Assembly: GCA_963724645.1 (NCBI GenBank)
Contig: CAVRVJ010000002.1
Span: 372,001-436,000, forward strand
Source of the DNA: CAVXSP01 sp963724645
GTDB taxonomy: Bacteria > Acidobacteriota > Vicinamibacteria > Vicinamibacterales > SCN-69-37
Direction of reading: 5' to 3'
Length of the DNA: 64,000 bases
The position numbers were made by a program, and so were the translations under genes. Positions 16,891-26,162 of the stretch are shown here, in pieces; positions within the stretch are counted from its first letter, which is position 1; each line of letters starts with the position of its first letter. The notes beneath the pieces were generated by a model. The model did no database searches and was not told the origin of the DNA. It saw only the letters and a list, made by a program, of their open reading frames with translations.

Positions 16891-19800
16891 TCAGAACGTC
16901 ATTCGGAACCCGAATCGAGCGGTGCGTTCGCCAAAGCTGGTCGTAATCCGCCCGAAGTTCGCGTTGCCGAACGCGCCATTCGGGTTGTTGTACTGCCTGG
17001 TGTTCGGCAGATTGAAGATATCCACGCGGAACTCGCCTCTCACGCCGTGCTGGAAGGAGAACAGTTTCGCAATCGTGGTGTCGAGATTCACGAATTTGGG
17101 CCCGTCGATCACGCCGTTGCGCGCCGCGTTGCCCCACGTGTTGTTCGGCGGCTGGGAGAACACGGACGTATCAAACCACAACTGATCCGAGCCGATGCCG
17201 CCGAGCACGGCCGGCGTGCCGCTGACGTTCGGCCGCCACGTGTTACCCGGCGCGTTGAGGTTGGCGCCGCTGTTCATGGTGATCCCAATCGGCGATCCGG
17301 ACTGCGCCGTGAAGAAGCCGCTCACCTGCCAGCCGCCAAGGATGTGCGCGAGGGCGCCCTCACGCAACCATTTTTTATCGGGCCCGACCGGGATTTGATA
17401 GACGAAGCTCGAGACGAAGCTGTGCAGCCGATCCTGATCGGTGCGCGCCCAGCTCCGCGAGATGTCGGCGGGTGTCGAAATCCCGCTGTTGCTGTCGCCG
17501 TTGATGTAGCTCCAGCCGCGCCCGAGCGTGTACGCCGTGGTGACGAGCAGGCCACCCGAGAAGCGCCGGTCGAACTTGACCTGCAGCGAGTTGTACGTCG
17601 AGTCGGTCGGGATCCACGTCGTCACGGCGGCGGTCTTGCCGAACGGGCCGAACAACGGCAAGCCTGCGTTGCCCAACCCGATGACGCTCGCCGCGTTCTC
17701 GTTGAACTGGGTCTGCACGTCGCGACCGCGATTGCCGACGTAGGCCACATCGAGGACGAACCTGGCTGGCAGCTGCTGCTGGAAGGCGAGGTTGAAGGAG
17801 TGCAAGGCCCCTTCGTGCATGTCGGGCTTGACGTGGAAGTAACTGGCCTGCCTCAACGCCGTCGGGCTCGCGTCGATGATGCCATTGGACGGGATCTGGA
17901 CGAACGCCGGTTCGGGAAATCCATTCTTCATCGAGCCCGCCACGGCGAACGAGTTGGCCGTGTTGAAGACATTGTTCTGCTTGACCGGGTAGTTGAAGGC
18001 GTAGGCGTTGTCGGGGAAGGGCGTCGTGCTCCCGCCGTAGCCGCCTCGAACGACCGTCTTGTTCAGCGAGACGATAGGAGAACCCAGTCGCGGCCCGAAG
18101 TTGTTGAAGTCGCTCTTGACGCCGAGACTGGCCGCGATGCTCCCGTACCCCGCGACCTGCAGCGTGTTGGTCGCCGGGTCGTAGTTGGACAGTCTGCCCT
18201 CGTTGGTCATGCCGATAAACGGCGTGTAGTACTCGTGCCGCAACCCGAGGTCGAGCGTCAATTTCGGCGTCACCGCCCATTTGTCGCTGGATGAACGTGA
18301 AGAACGCCCAGTAAGCGGACGCCGGGTTATCGAGTGACCTTGATCGCGCGCGCGAGTGCTCGGCAGGTCGAGCAGGAAGGTCGCGAAGGCGTTCGCGATG
18401 CCGTTGTGGCGGCGCGTGTCCGCCGTTGAGCGCCGGTTGCGGCGCCGCTGAACTGAAATTGTCCGCGCGGGTCCGCCGTTGTCCTGCGTCTGCAGCAGCA
18501 AATCGCGTGTTATGCCGGAAATCGCCACCGAATTTGATCGTGTGGTTGCCCTTCAGCTTCGTGAACTCGGTCGCGAACTCAACCGTGCCCTCCGTAGCGG
18601 TCCCACGGCAGGCTGGCCGAATAGCCGACGAACTCGTTGGTTGCTGACCCTTGTTGATCTTGATCTGCGTCATGCCGCTCGTCCAGGTATCGAGGTTCGC
18701 GCCCGGGATGCCCAGCTCAGTTGCTGTCGCCTGGCCGTCGCCGCTCGTGACCGCCAGGTTGTGGTAGTAGCTGACGCCGCCGCGTGCCTCCATCAGGAAC
18801 GTGTTGCGTCCAGCGTGCTGCGTCCAGTTCACCGCCGGTGCTGTATGTCTTGTTGGTGCCGGTCGCCGGATGAAGCCGCCGCCAGCCGGCCGCCCCAGAT
18901 CGCCGTAGATCCGGCGGATCGGTACTGGTCCGGGCGCATGGAAGCTGAACCGCACTGCGAGCTGATCGTTGCCGGCCGAGCTGCTAGTTGAACTTGGTGT
19001 CGAACGAATCCGTGGTTCTCGCCCGGATGGTGTTGAGCTGGTAGTTGTCTGGCCGATGGCCACGCCCGCGATGTTCGGCAGCGGAATGTGCGAGAGGATG
19101 TCCTTCGCGATCGGGCTGATCCGGAAGCCGGGAATGAGTTGTTCTGGAACTGCGTGCGGCCGGTCCCGATCCGCGTCGCCGGTGGCGGGATCGTAGATCT
19201 TGGTGGCCGCCCCGCTGAAATCGCCGTTCCGGAACGGCGTCGGCGCGGATGATCGCGCGCTGCGTCTGTCCACGATGTCCCGCGTGTACTGATAGTCGCC
19301 GAAAAAGAACACCTTGTTCTTCCTGACCGGGCCGCCGAGCGTGAATCCCGCCTGGTCGTAGGTGGTCGGCGGCTTGGTCGTTCGCGAAATCGATGCGGCG
19401 CGTTGGTCGCTCGTTGTTGCCGAACACGAAGGCGCTGCCCTTCATCGTGTTCGTGCCCGAGCTGCAGCGTGACGTTCGTCATCACACCGCCAGCGCGGCC
19501 GAACTCCGCGTCGAAGTTGCTGGTGCTGATACTGACCTGCTCAATCGCCTCGGCCGGCGGAATGAGGACCGTCAGCAGGCCGGTGCGGTGGTTGTCGTCG
19601 ATGCCTTCGATCTGCACGTTGTTGGCCATCCGCGACTGGCCGTTCACATCGGTCGACAGGCTGTCCTGCGAGTTGAAGAACTCGGAGTGCGGGCGCTGCA
19701 ATCTGAGCGCACCTGGCGGGCACCTGCCATCATGCCCTGAAAGTTGCGGTTGAATGCGAGCGGCACTTCTTCCAGATGCAGGCTTTCGATGGTCCGGCCG

Positions 19801-20267
19801 GTGTCCGCGCGATCCGTCTGCAGCACCGGCGTTTCTCCCGTCACCGTCACCGACTCGGTCACGGCGCCAATCTCCATCCTGAGATCGATGCGAACCGTCG
19901 CGTTCACTTGCACCGCCACGTCCTCGCGGATGGCTTTCTTGAACCCGGTCAGCTCGGCGGTCACACGGTACACGCCGTCCTTCAGGTTCGAGAAGATGTA
20001 GTAGCCCGACTCGTTCGTGACCGTGGAATAGCTGATATTGGTGTTCGTTTCGGTGGTCGTCACCGTGGCCCCGGGCAGCGCCAGACCACTCTGGTCCGTA
20101 AGGTTGCCGAGCAACTCGCCCTTGACCGCCTGTGCGGGCGCGGCGGCGGGCAGCAGCAGCACCAGAAGACTCCCGGCCATGGCCGGCACGAGACCGGCGC
20201 TGCACTTTCGCCAGAGACCCATCATTCCGCGGCCTGCTGCGCGTGTCCAGATTACAGTGGGTGTCAT
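16891..20267 (-). CDS. TonB-dependent receptor with carboxypeptidase-like N-domain (Oar-like), many frameshifts
   Basis: About 1125 codons. After a signal peptide, residues about 35-115 (VKGELLGNLTDQSGLALPGA onward, to LTGFKKAIREDVAVQV) form the carboxypeptidase regulatory-like domain; a plug with QIEGIDDNHRTG and a long beta-barrel ending GERTARFGFRMTF follow. Such receptors import large or complexed substrates with TonB energy. ATG at 20267 follows AGGAGGA. At least eight one-base shifts between about 19700 and 18300 break the frame, while 16891-18300 is open. Errors are likely but true decay is possible. A divergent regulator lies upstream. Confidence 0.82.
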
Positions 20268-20334
20268 CCCGTCCTCCTGGAGTGGGTGGAATGCTTGAAT
20301 CCATGCGCCCAACTTGATCGATCCACAAGGGTTT

Positions 20335-20353
20335 ACACGGTGTATAACCGTGT
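20335..20353. promoter_or_regulatory. Candidate operator between TonB receptor and divergent regulator
   Basis: ACACGGT, spacer GTATA, ACCGTGT: a perfect 19-bp inverted repeat centred in the gap between the two divergent genes. It is well placed for the winged-helix regulator to control both directions. Palindrome seen; role inferred. Confidence 0.6.
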
Positions 20354-20424
20354 GCACCGGATCATCCGCATGAGTGGCGTACCCTCCTGAAACAGAGAGG
20401 GATTTGACGCCCAAGGAGGGCGCT

Positions 20425-21689
20425 GTGCGTCTCGAGTCCCCAGTCGTTGACGAAACGACCGAGGCGGCCGTCGAGCCAGGCCGCATTCGGCTGCATCTGA
20501 GAAAGGTGTTGCTCAGCCCGGCCTTCCGGACCAGCCCCCGATGCCAGACCTTTCTCGCGTATCTCGTGGAGAAAAGTCTCGACGGCCAGGCCGGCAGCCT
20601 CAAGGAGCGAATGCTGGCCGTCGAGGTGTTCGGCCAATCCGCCGAGGCGAATCTCGCCGAGGACACGATCGTGCGGGTCAGCGCCCGGGAGGTCCGGCGC
20701 CGGCTGGCGCAGTACCTACTCGACGCCCGAGGCGGCCGCGGACGACGTTCGGATCGACCTGCCGACGGGCTCATACGTGCCCGTCGTGCATCCGGTCACC
20801 GGCCACGGGACGGAGCCGGCCCGGCCGCGCGCCGCGATCACGACCACGCGGTTTTCGTGGTTCCGCCCATTCAGGGTGTGGACCGCCGTGGCCGCGCTGG
20901 GGGCGCTGTCGGTACTTCGCCGCCGCGCCGCTGCTGGGCGTCAGTGCGTTCGACGCGTTCTGGAGTCCCCTGCTCGGCGCCAGAACCGTGCTACTCGTCG
21001 TCGGCACCCCGGTCGTCTATCAGGCGTCGGACCGCGCGCGGCGGTTGAACGACGAGCGCGCCGGCGTCCCGCCTCCGTTGCTGGACATGCCGATCGATGT
21101 GCCCCCGGACAAGCTGGATGGCTCGGACATGATCCCCGTCCTCGACAAACACGTCGGCGTCGGCAATCTGCTCGCCTCGACCGATCTCGTCAACTTCTTC
21201 GCGCGCCGTGACAAGACCGCACGCGTGCGGATCGCCAACCACGTCGAGTTCCTCGATCTGGCCGAGTGTCCGACGATTCTCATCGGCGCGTTCTCAAATC
21301 GGTGGACCGTAGAACTGAATGAGCACCTTCATTTCCGGTTCGCGTGGGCGCCGGGACGCATACCGGAAATTGTCGAGGCCGGCGGCAAGCGCATCTGGAC
21401 GCTGACGTCGTCGCCGCCGCCGCCAGACGGCAGCGCGGAAGAGGATTTTGTCCTCGTCAGCCGGCTCCTCGATGCGACGGTTCGTCAGCCAACGCTCATC
21501 GTGGCGGGCATCAAGCAATTCGGCACGGGTGCCGGAGGCCGGCTCGTCGTGGATCCGACGTCGCTGAGTGGCGTACTGAACCAGCTTCCGCCGGGATGGC
21601 AGGGGAAAAGCCTGCAACTGCTCCTGCGGGCCCGGGTCATCGGCGTCGGTCCCACCACGCCGGAGTTAGTCGCCAGCTACGTGTGGTAG
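20425..21689 (+). CDS. Winged-helix transmembrane regulator, two frameshifts
   Basis: The N-terminal part (LLSPAFRTSPRCQTFLAYLV, SLKERMLAVEVFGQSAEAN, DTIVRVSAREVRRRLAQYL) is the CadC/OmpR-like winged-helix domain widespread in acidobacteria, followed by DLPTGSYVPVV. A membrane segment at about 20880-20910 (WTAVAALGALSV) precedes an extracytoplasmic domain of about 240 residues with LLVVGTPVVYQ and PTLIVAGIKQFGTGAGGR. Shifts near 20740 and 20905 split it into three frames. GTG at 20425 was chosen for its AAGGAGG; an earlier in-frame GTG is at 20374. Divergent from the TonB receptor, which it may control. Confidence 0.72.
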
Positions 21690-21874
21690 ACACGGGACGA
21701 AGACGCGACCGTCTCACATGCGTCGGCCGTCCCTGGAACATGGGCCGCCAGGGAACCACTGGGCCGGTTCCGTTCCAAGAAAGAAACCCAGCGAACCGTG
21801 AGTCCAGACATCTGCTGGATCTCGCGGCCCGCTGGGATTGGGTCGACGAGTGGGAGATCTGCGTCGACTCGAGA

Positions 21875-22543
21875 CTAGCTCCTGGCCTGGCGCGCCTGCT
21901 TCAGCCGCCTGGCCGCCAGCACGAAACCCGACCCGACGAGCATCAGCGATGCGGGTTCGGGTACGGCCGCCTCCGCCGTGTTGGTCGTGATCGTGCCCTC
22001 GAACTCGTACGATCCTCCTCCTTCTGGGCCCGTCTGGAACCTCGCGGGGATCGGCGAGAACGTCACGCCGTTCGAGAACGGGCCGTCGAAATGGATCGAC
22101 ATGCCGCCGGCCATCGACTGACCCTGATTGAGCCCGCCGCTGCCGCCACCCGAGCAGTTGTTGCCCGCGTAACCACACGCGTCCACGCTGCCGAAATTCG
22201 GGAAGTTCGTAAAGCCCCAGGAGAAGACGGAGCCGTTCACCACGTTGCTGTAATTGAGGAAGTTAGGACTCAGACCGAAGCCGAAGCTGGTCAGGCGCGC
22301 GTTGATGTTCGGGGAAACCAGCGTGGAGTTCATGATCTGGTCCACGAGCAGATCAAACCCACCGGTGGTTAAATTCGAGATCGTGAACCGCGCGCTGCCG
22401 GACAAATCCGGATCCGTCACGGGGTTCGACCAGTTCACGATGAACGAAGTATCGCTTGTCACATTGATCGTCGTTGCATAGGCCGGACGCGCCATCAATG
22501 CCAGCATCGCCGCACCCAAAACCACAAACCGTTTCATTTGCAT
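21875..22543 (-). CDS. PEP-CTERM sorting-domain secreted protein
   Basis: 222 residues with a signal peptide (MKRFVVLGAAMLALMARPAYA), a beta-rich body with glycine-rich CSGGGSGGLNQGQ, and a C-terminal PEP-CTERM tail: VPEPASLMLVGSGFVLAARR then a basic end. The tail directs the protein to exosortase processing and the cell surface or extracellular polymer. No exosortase gene is in the window. ATG at 22537 (MKRF) or 22543. A sigma-54-type box lies about 50 bases upstream, as has been described for PEP-CTERM genes of other bacteria. Confidence 0.88.
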   Translation of the reverse strand: MQMKRFVVLGAAMLALMARPAYATTINVTSDTSFIVNWSNPVTDPDLSGSARFTISNLTTGGFDLLVDQIMNSTLVSPNINARLTSFGFGLSPNFLNYSNVVNGSVFSWGFTNFPNFGSVDACGYAGNNCSGGGSGGLNQGQSMAGGMSIHFDGPFSNGVTFSPIPARFQTGPEGGGSYEFEGTITTNTAEAAVPEPASLMLVGSGFVLAARRLKQARQARS

Positions 22544-22592
22544 CTCCCATTAAGCCCTGCGCCAATCCGCCGGCCGTTCGGCTGCTTACAGA

Positions 22593-22664
22593 GCAAGGGC
22601 CATGCCGGGGATGGATCGGGATTCGATCAATGAAAATGGCCTGAAACGCGTCTCTCAAGACGCG
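22593..22664 (-). promoter_or_regulatory. Candidate sigma-54 promoter and upstream palindrome for PEP-CTERM gene
   Basis: On the minus strand CGGCATGGCCCTTGCT gives GG-N10-GC at 22606-22593, close to the -24/-12 consensus TGGCAC-N5-TTGCW. About 50 bases further upstream, CGCGTCT-CTCA-AGACGCG (22647-22664) is a perfect inverted repeat that could bind an activator. Three sigma-54 activator genes are encoded nearby. Confidence 0.5.
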
Positions 22665-22674
22665 GAGGCGGGCG

Positions 22675-22727
22675 GAAGTCTGGCCGGGACCAACCGAAAG
22701 TTCTGGCCAGGACCAGCGTAAAGTCTA
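22675..22727. repeat. Two imperfect tandem 22-23-base units
   Basis: Units of the form AAGT(T)CTGGCC(G/A)GGACCA occur twice, followed by a third partial AAAGTC. The pattern recalls the repeated terminal sequences of IS21-type elements and may be a remnant end, but no transposase gene is next to it. Confidence 0.4.
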
Positions 22728-23201
22728 GGAGCGCCCTGTGGCGCTCTCGGCGTCAGATCCGATCACTGCCAGTTGATCGGACCTGAGGCCTTTGACCGCC
22801 GAGAGCGGGACCGTGCGATCGAACGTGGCGAGCGCGCCGCCCATCTTTCGAATGAGTCCCAGCAGGTACATGTCGGTCAGCTGGCGGTGGCCGCGAGCCG
22901 CGTCCACCACGAACAACGCCTCGTCTCGAAGGGAAATCGTCGCGGGCCAGAAATGGTGCTGGCCACTGGCGCAGAACCGGCGGAGGTGTCCGATCAGGAC
23001 GCTCGGTCGCGAGGCGTCCGATCGATAGCGCGGGTTGGACAGCACGCGGACAAAGCCGTTTTCCGTGATGGGACAGGTGGCCCAGCCGGCAGCCCGGTTC
23101 TCCGCAAACCAGTCGTGCGCCCGCTCATGGTGGACAGGATCGGGGTCGAACAGCGCCACCAGCACGTTGACGTCGAGCAGAGCGATGCGAGCCACTGACA
23201 C
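22725..23201 (-). CDS. vapC: VapC-type PIN-domain toxin, cut off from its antitoxin by an IS
   Basis: About 157 residues. PIN ribonuclease domain with ALLDVNVLVALFDPD (first acidic residue), ITENGFVRVLSNPR (the conserved glutamate region), RHRQLTDMYLLGL-like segment with aspartate, and ATFDRTV at the end. VapC toxins cut tRNA or rRNA. Start GTG at 23201 or 23195; the IS110-family element begins only five bases upstream, exactly where its antitoxin gene (24862-25089) should end. Expression must now come from the IS or be lost. Confidence 0.82.
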   Translation of the reverse strand: MSVARIALLDVNVLVALFDPDPVHHERAHDWFAENRAAGWATCPITENGFVRVLSNPRYRSDASRPSVLIGHLRRFCASGQHHFWPATISLRDEALFVVDAARGHRQLTDMYLLGLIRKMGGALATFDRTVPLSAVKGLRSDQLAVIGSDAESATGRS

Positions 23202-23297
23202 TATCCCCGGTTCGCAGTTGATGTGACGTGCTCGGCCGACTCGGACCGACGCGACGAGCGACAACACGAAACCGCGCCGAAAGAAGCGACGGATTGC

Positions 23298-23333
23298 CCG
23301 CGCCGCCGTCCGCACACTTGCGGACCGGCGCGG
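23298..23333 (+). ncRNA. Conserved bulged hairpin, candidate guide-RNA segment of the IS
   Basis: CCGCGCCG, a two-base bulge, GTCCGCA, loop CACT, TGCGGAC, CGGCGCGG form a 15-bp stem. The derivative element at 16672 keeps the same fold (hairpin 16762-16796) with different loop and altered inner pairs that still pair. Upstream non-coding ends of IS110 elements are known to encode bridge RNAs; that this is one is inference. Confidence 0.45.
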
Positions 23334-23487
23334 CCAATCGACCCTTGCAATCCGAGCGAATGGAGGCAGCGGTTTCGAGCGTCGCGTCCGCGGAGATGAG
23401 ATGAAGCGGCTGGCTGTCCTGGAGGTGGTAGCGTTTCCGCTCCACATTCAGATGACGCGCTCGAGAGGCGCAAAGGAGCAGCCAGCC

Positions 23488-24519
23488 ATGGAGTATGGTG
23501 CCATTGATCTCCACAAAGTGAAGAGCCAAATTCGGATCGTGCGCGAGGACGGGTCTGTCGTCCACGAGTCGCGCGTGATGACGAGCCGGTCGGAATTCGG
23601 TCGAGTGTTTGGGGGCCGGCCGCGCATGCCGATCCTGCTCGAGAGCAGCACCGAAAGTGAGTGGGTCGCTCAGGAACTGGAAGGCCTGGGCCACGAGGCG
23701 ATCGTGGCGGACCCGAATTACCTGCCGATGTACGGATCACGGTCGCGCAAGATCAAGACCGATCGGCGCGATGTGGCGGCGCTGGGGGAGGCGTGTCGCA
23801 CCAGTCAATATCGGCGTGCACATCGCGTGTCGGCCGAGGCGCGGGATCTGCGTCGGACCCTGCGGGTACGCCAGCAGTTGGTCCGGGCCCGCAGCGGCGC
23901 AATCTGTCTCGTGAGATCGATGGTGCGACAAGAGGGACTGCGGCTCCCGAGCGGATCCGCGGTGACGGTGCTTGATCGGCTCGCCCGCCTGACGCTGCCG
24001 GCGTCGCTGACCGCAATTGTGGAGCCGGTCCGGCAATTGATCGCGCAGCTGAATGGGCTCCTGTTGGAGACCGACGCCCACCTGACGGTGCGGGCGCGCC
24101 AGGACACGCGGGTGCGGCGGCTGATGACGGCGCCAGGTGTCGGGTCAATCGTGGCATTGAGCTTCACCGCCGTACTCGATGATCCGGCGCGGTTCGGTGG
24201 GAGCGCTGCGCGGGCGAGCGCCTTTCTCGGCTTGGTGCCCGCGGAAGACAGTTCGGCGGAGCGGCGGCACAAAGGGCACATCACGAAGACGGGGCCGCGC
24301 GATCTACGGGCGCTCCTCGTGCAATCGAGTTGGGCCATCTGGCGCAGCCGGAATGCCGAGGGATTCGCCTTGCGCGCCTGGGCGCATGCGCTGGCCGCCC
24401 GTCGCGGCCGCCGCATCGCGGTCGTGGCCCTCGCGCGACGGCTCAGTCGGATTCTGTATGCGCTCTGGCGCGACCAGACGACATTTCGCATCCGGCTGAC
24501 CGGCAATACGGTGGCGTAA
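23488..24519 (+). CDS. IS110-family transposase (DEDD recombinase)
   Basis: 343 residues. The RuvC-like DEDD site is visible: D7 (AIDLHK), E52 (LLESST), D92 and D95 (KTDRRD). The C-terminal Transposase_20 part carries LMTAPGVGSIVALSFTAVLD, FGGSAARASAFLGLVPAEDS and HKGHITKTGPRDLRALLVQS, including the serine-bearing segment thought to join in recombination. ATG at 23488 is preceded by AAAGGAG. GGCTGGCTG (23408-23416) and CAGCCAGCC (23479-23487) pair and end at the start codon. Frame intact, so the element may be active. Confidence 0.92.
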   Translation: MEYGAIDLHKVKSQIRIVREDGSVVHESRVMTSRSEFGRVFGGRPRMPILLESSTESEWVAQELEGLGHEAIVADPNYLPMYGSRSRKIKTDRRDVAALGEACRTSQYRRAHRVSAEARDLRRTLRVRQQLVRARSGAICLVRSMVRQEGLRLPSGSAVTVLDRLARLTLPASLTAIVEPVRQLIAQLNGLLLETDAHLTVRARQDTRVRRLMTAPGVGSIVALSFTAVLDDPARFGGSAARASAFLGLVPAEDSSAERRHKGHITKTGPRDLRALLVQSSWAIWRSRNAEGFALRAWAHALAARRGRRIAVVALARRLSRILYALWRDQTTFRIRLTGNTVA

Positions 24520-24861
24520 CCGCAGCGATCAGGAGGTCTCAATCACCGGATGGCGTGAGCCGACAGTCGGAGAGGTAAGCACGGCCTGCGGCCCGGCCGC
24601 ACTTGAGAACCGTCGCGGAGATAGTGCCGCCTCTCCACCGCATCACATACTGCGCGGCGAATGACGATCGCCGATGACTAACGCGAATAGAAGGCTGAGG
24701 AGCTCGCCACTGTGCCGCTCCTTCAGGCGATGTGACCGCCGGCGCACAAAACGAACGGAAAGAGCAGGCTAAGAATAAAGAGCTTTACATTAACGGGGCC
24801 TTGATTTCAGCGGCCGCTTCATAGAAGGCCGCAGGACGTCACATCAAACTGCGAACCGGGA

Positions 24862-25089
24862 TTAGGGCTCGTCGCGCAGATCGTTGACGAGCTTCATCGT
24901 GGGCCGCGGCGCCCCGGAAGGACGACGCGGCAGGAGCGGCACGCCGTTGCGGACCCGGCCGGTCCTGGGCGAGGCGAGGCCCTTTCGCGCCAGCTCTGAC
25001 AGCACCTTGCCCGCCGTGCTTCCCCGCGCGGCGGCCAGTTCCTTCGCTGCCTGCAGAATGTCGGGATCGAGGTCGAGCGTGGTGCGCAT
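24862..25089 (-). CDS. vapB: VapB-type antitoxin, separated from vapC by the IS
   Basis: 75 residues with an N-terminal ribbon-helix-helix-like MRTTLDLDPDILQAAKELAA and a C-terminal toxin-binding tail ending VNDLRDEP. Its stop TAA lies two bases before the right end of the IS110-family element. Removing the element puts it only a few bases upstream of vapC, the normal operon order. The antitoxin should still be made from its own promoter. Confidence 0.82.
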   Translation of the reverse strand: MRTTLDLDPDILQAAKELAAARGSTAGKVLSELARKGLASPRTGRVRNGVPLLPRRPSGAPRPTMKLVNDLRDEP

Positions 25090-25274
25090 AGTCGATCAAC
25101 CATCACGCATCTGATGTCTACCGGCGCCCGGCTCCGGCAGCCCGATCGACGCCAGTGCCGCCGCGAGATAGCACGCGCGCCGAGGATCATCGGCGATGTG
25201 GAACCGGGTAGGATCGCCCCTTTGGCGCGTCTCGCCCGAGCACGGCGAGCTCCACAGCCCACTGGAAGCCGAAG

Positions 25275-25664
25275 ATGAAGTCTTTCCTCTCTCCCCTGCT
25301 GCGATCGGGCGGATCGTCGCTCGCGCTGAGGAACACCCGCCATCATCGGATCGTCGCGCGGACGCTGCTGACGGCGTTCGATTCGAAAAGCCGCCGGACA
25401 GGCCTGCTCGAGCACGATTCCTTGCCCGAAGGCAGTGCGCTCATCATCGCCCCGAGCCAGGCCATTCACACCTTCTCCATGCGCTTTTCGATCGACGTGG
25501 CGTTTGTCGCCAAGGATGGCCTGGTGCTCAAGGTACGTCAGGCGGTACCGCCCCGGCGCATCGCTGTGTCGTTGCGCGCCTTTGCGGTCATCGAGCTGCC
25601 GGCCGGAGCACTCGAGGCCAGCGATACGAAGCCCGGGGACAGACTGCAACTTGAGGGCACGTAA
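25275..25664 (+). CDS. DUF192 family protein
   Basis: 129 residues. The DUF192 core is clear: SRRTGLLEHDSLPEGSALII, then APSQAIHTFSMRFSIDVAFV and VIELPAGALEASDTKPGD. The family is a small beta-fold of unknown function, often exported or near pilus genes. An extra 25 residues precede the domain, but no signal peptide is evident. Its 3' end and downstream region are partly duplicated at 27170-27490. A 7-bp hairpin (25694-25713) lies 30 bases after the stop. Confidence 0.82.
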   Translation: MKSFLSPLLRSGGSSLALRNTRHHRIVARTLLTAFDSKSRRTGLLEHDSLPEGSALIIAPSQAIHTFSMRFSIDVAFVAKDGLVLKVRQAVPPRRIAVSLRAFAVIELPAGALEASDTKPGDRLQLEGT

Positions 25665-25693
25665 GGACAGCCGATCGCACCGCTTACGGAGAA

Positions 25694-25713
25694 CGTCTGG
25701 TCCCAGCCAGACG
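25694..25713 (+). terminator. Hairpin downstream of DUF192 gene
   Basis: CGTCTGG, loop TCCCAG, CCAGACG: a perfect 7-bp stem without a T-tract. The same hairpin is kept in the duplicate at about 27318-27337. It may be a terminator or a leader element of the PilZ genes. Confidence 0.4.
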
Positions 25714-25838
25714 GATCGATTGGCCAGGATCAGACAAACTTCCGGCCACGCCGCCAGGTCGTGCGCCTCGCACGCCAAATCGTTCGCCCCGATCGCGCCA
25801 ACCGCCCGCTTCGGCACTGTCATTGCTCTACAGCCGGC

Positions 25839-26162
25839 ATGTCCGACCGACGACGGCACAGCAGATTCAGGTTGACGGAAGCAGCCGAATCAACCGCGCG
25901 GATGTATCTCGACGTGATCGCGGAACCGCACGGAAATGACGAGTGGATTGCCACGGGCCGCGAGCCAGCGGTTCCCGGCGAGACGCTGATCCTCGACATC
26001 GTCGTGCTCGACACGGACGAGGGTGAGCTGCGCCAACGGCTTCCGGTGTGCGTGATCGACAGCCGCCCGATCATTCTCGACGGCGACATGCGACATCGGA
26101 TCCGCCTGCACCGTGGCGACCTGGCCCCGGTGCTGCTCGAGGGACCGATCCGGCCGTGTTGA
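25839..26162 (+). CDS. PilZ-like protein, first of a coupled pair
   Basis: 107 residues starting MSDRRRHSRFRL, which carries the RxxxR-type arginines of c-di-GMP-binding PilZ domains. The later part (QRLPVCVIDSRPIILDGDMR then HRIRLHRGDLAPVLLEG) lacks the D/NxSxxG motif. That motif is found in the next gene, whose ATG shares a base with this stop (TGATG). Either two halves of one function are made by coupled translation or one gene was split. A REC-GGDEF protein is encoded at 35211. Confidence 0.6.
   Translation: MSDRRRHSRFRLTEAAESTARMYLDVIAEPHGNDEWIATGREPAVPGETLILDIVVLDTDEGELRQRLPVCVIDSRPIILDGDMRHRIRLHRGDLAPVLLEGPIRPC

Larger units (their letters stand above)
23206..24860 (+). mobile_element. 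IS110-family insertion sequence with 25-bp terminal inverted repeats
   Basis: 1655 bases. The left end CCCGGTTCGCAGTTGATGTG and the right end, read in reverse, CCCGGTTCGCAGTTTGATGT match over about 25 bases with one indel. Inside are a 283-base non-coding left end with a bulged hairpin, a DEDD transposase gene, and a 340-base non-coding right end. Long end repeats and long non-coding flanks are unusual for IS110 members. It is inserted between vapB (stop codon TAA abuts the right end) and vapC. Confidence 0.85.

Noticed and set aside
16843..18294. A 483-codon plus-strand frame
   Set aside because: Antisense to the open C-terminal part of the TonB receptor, with no domain and no ribosome site.
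22675..22727. IS21-type terminal repeats
   Set aside because: Only two and a half short units and no istA/istB remnants nearby; kept as a repeat, not called as an IS.
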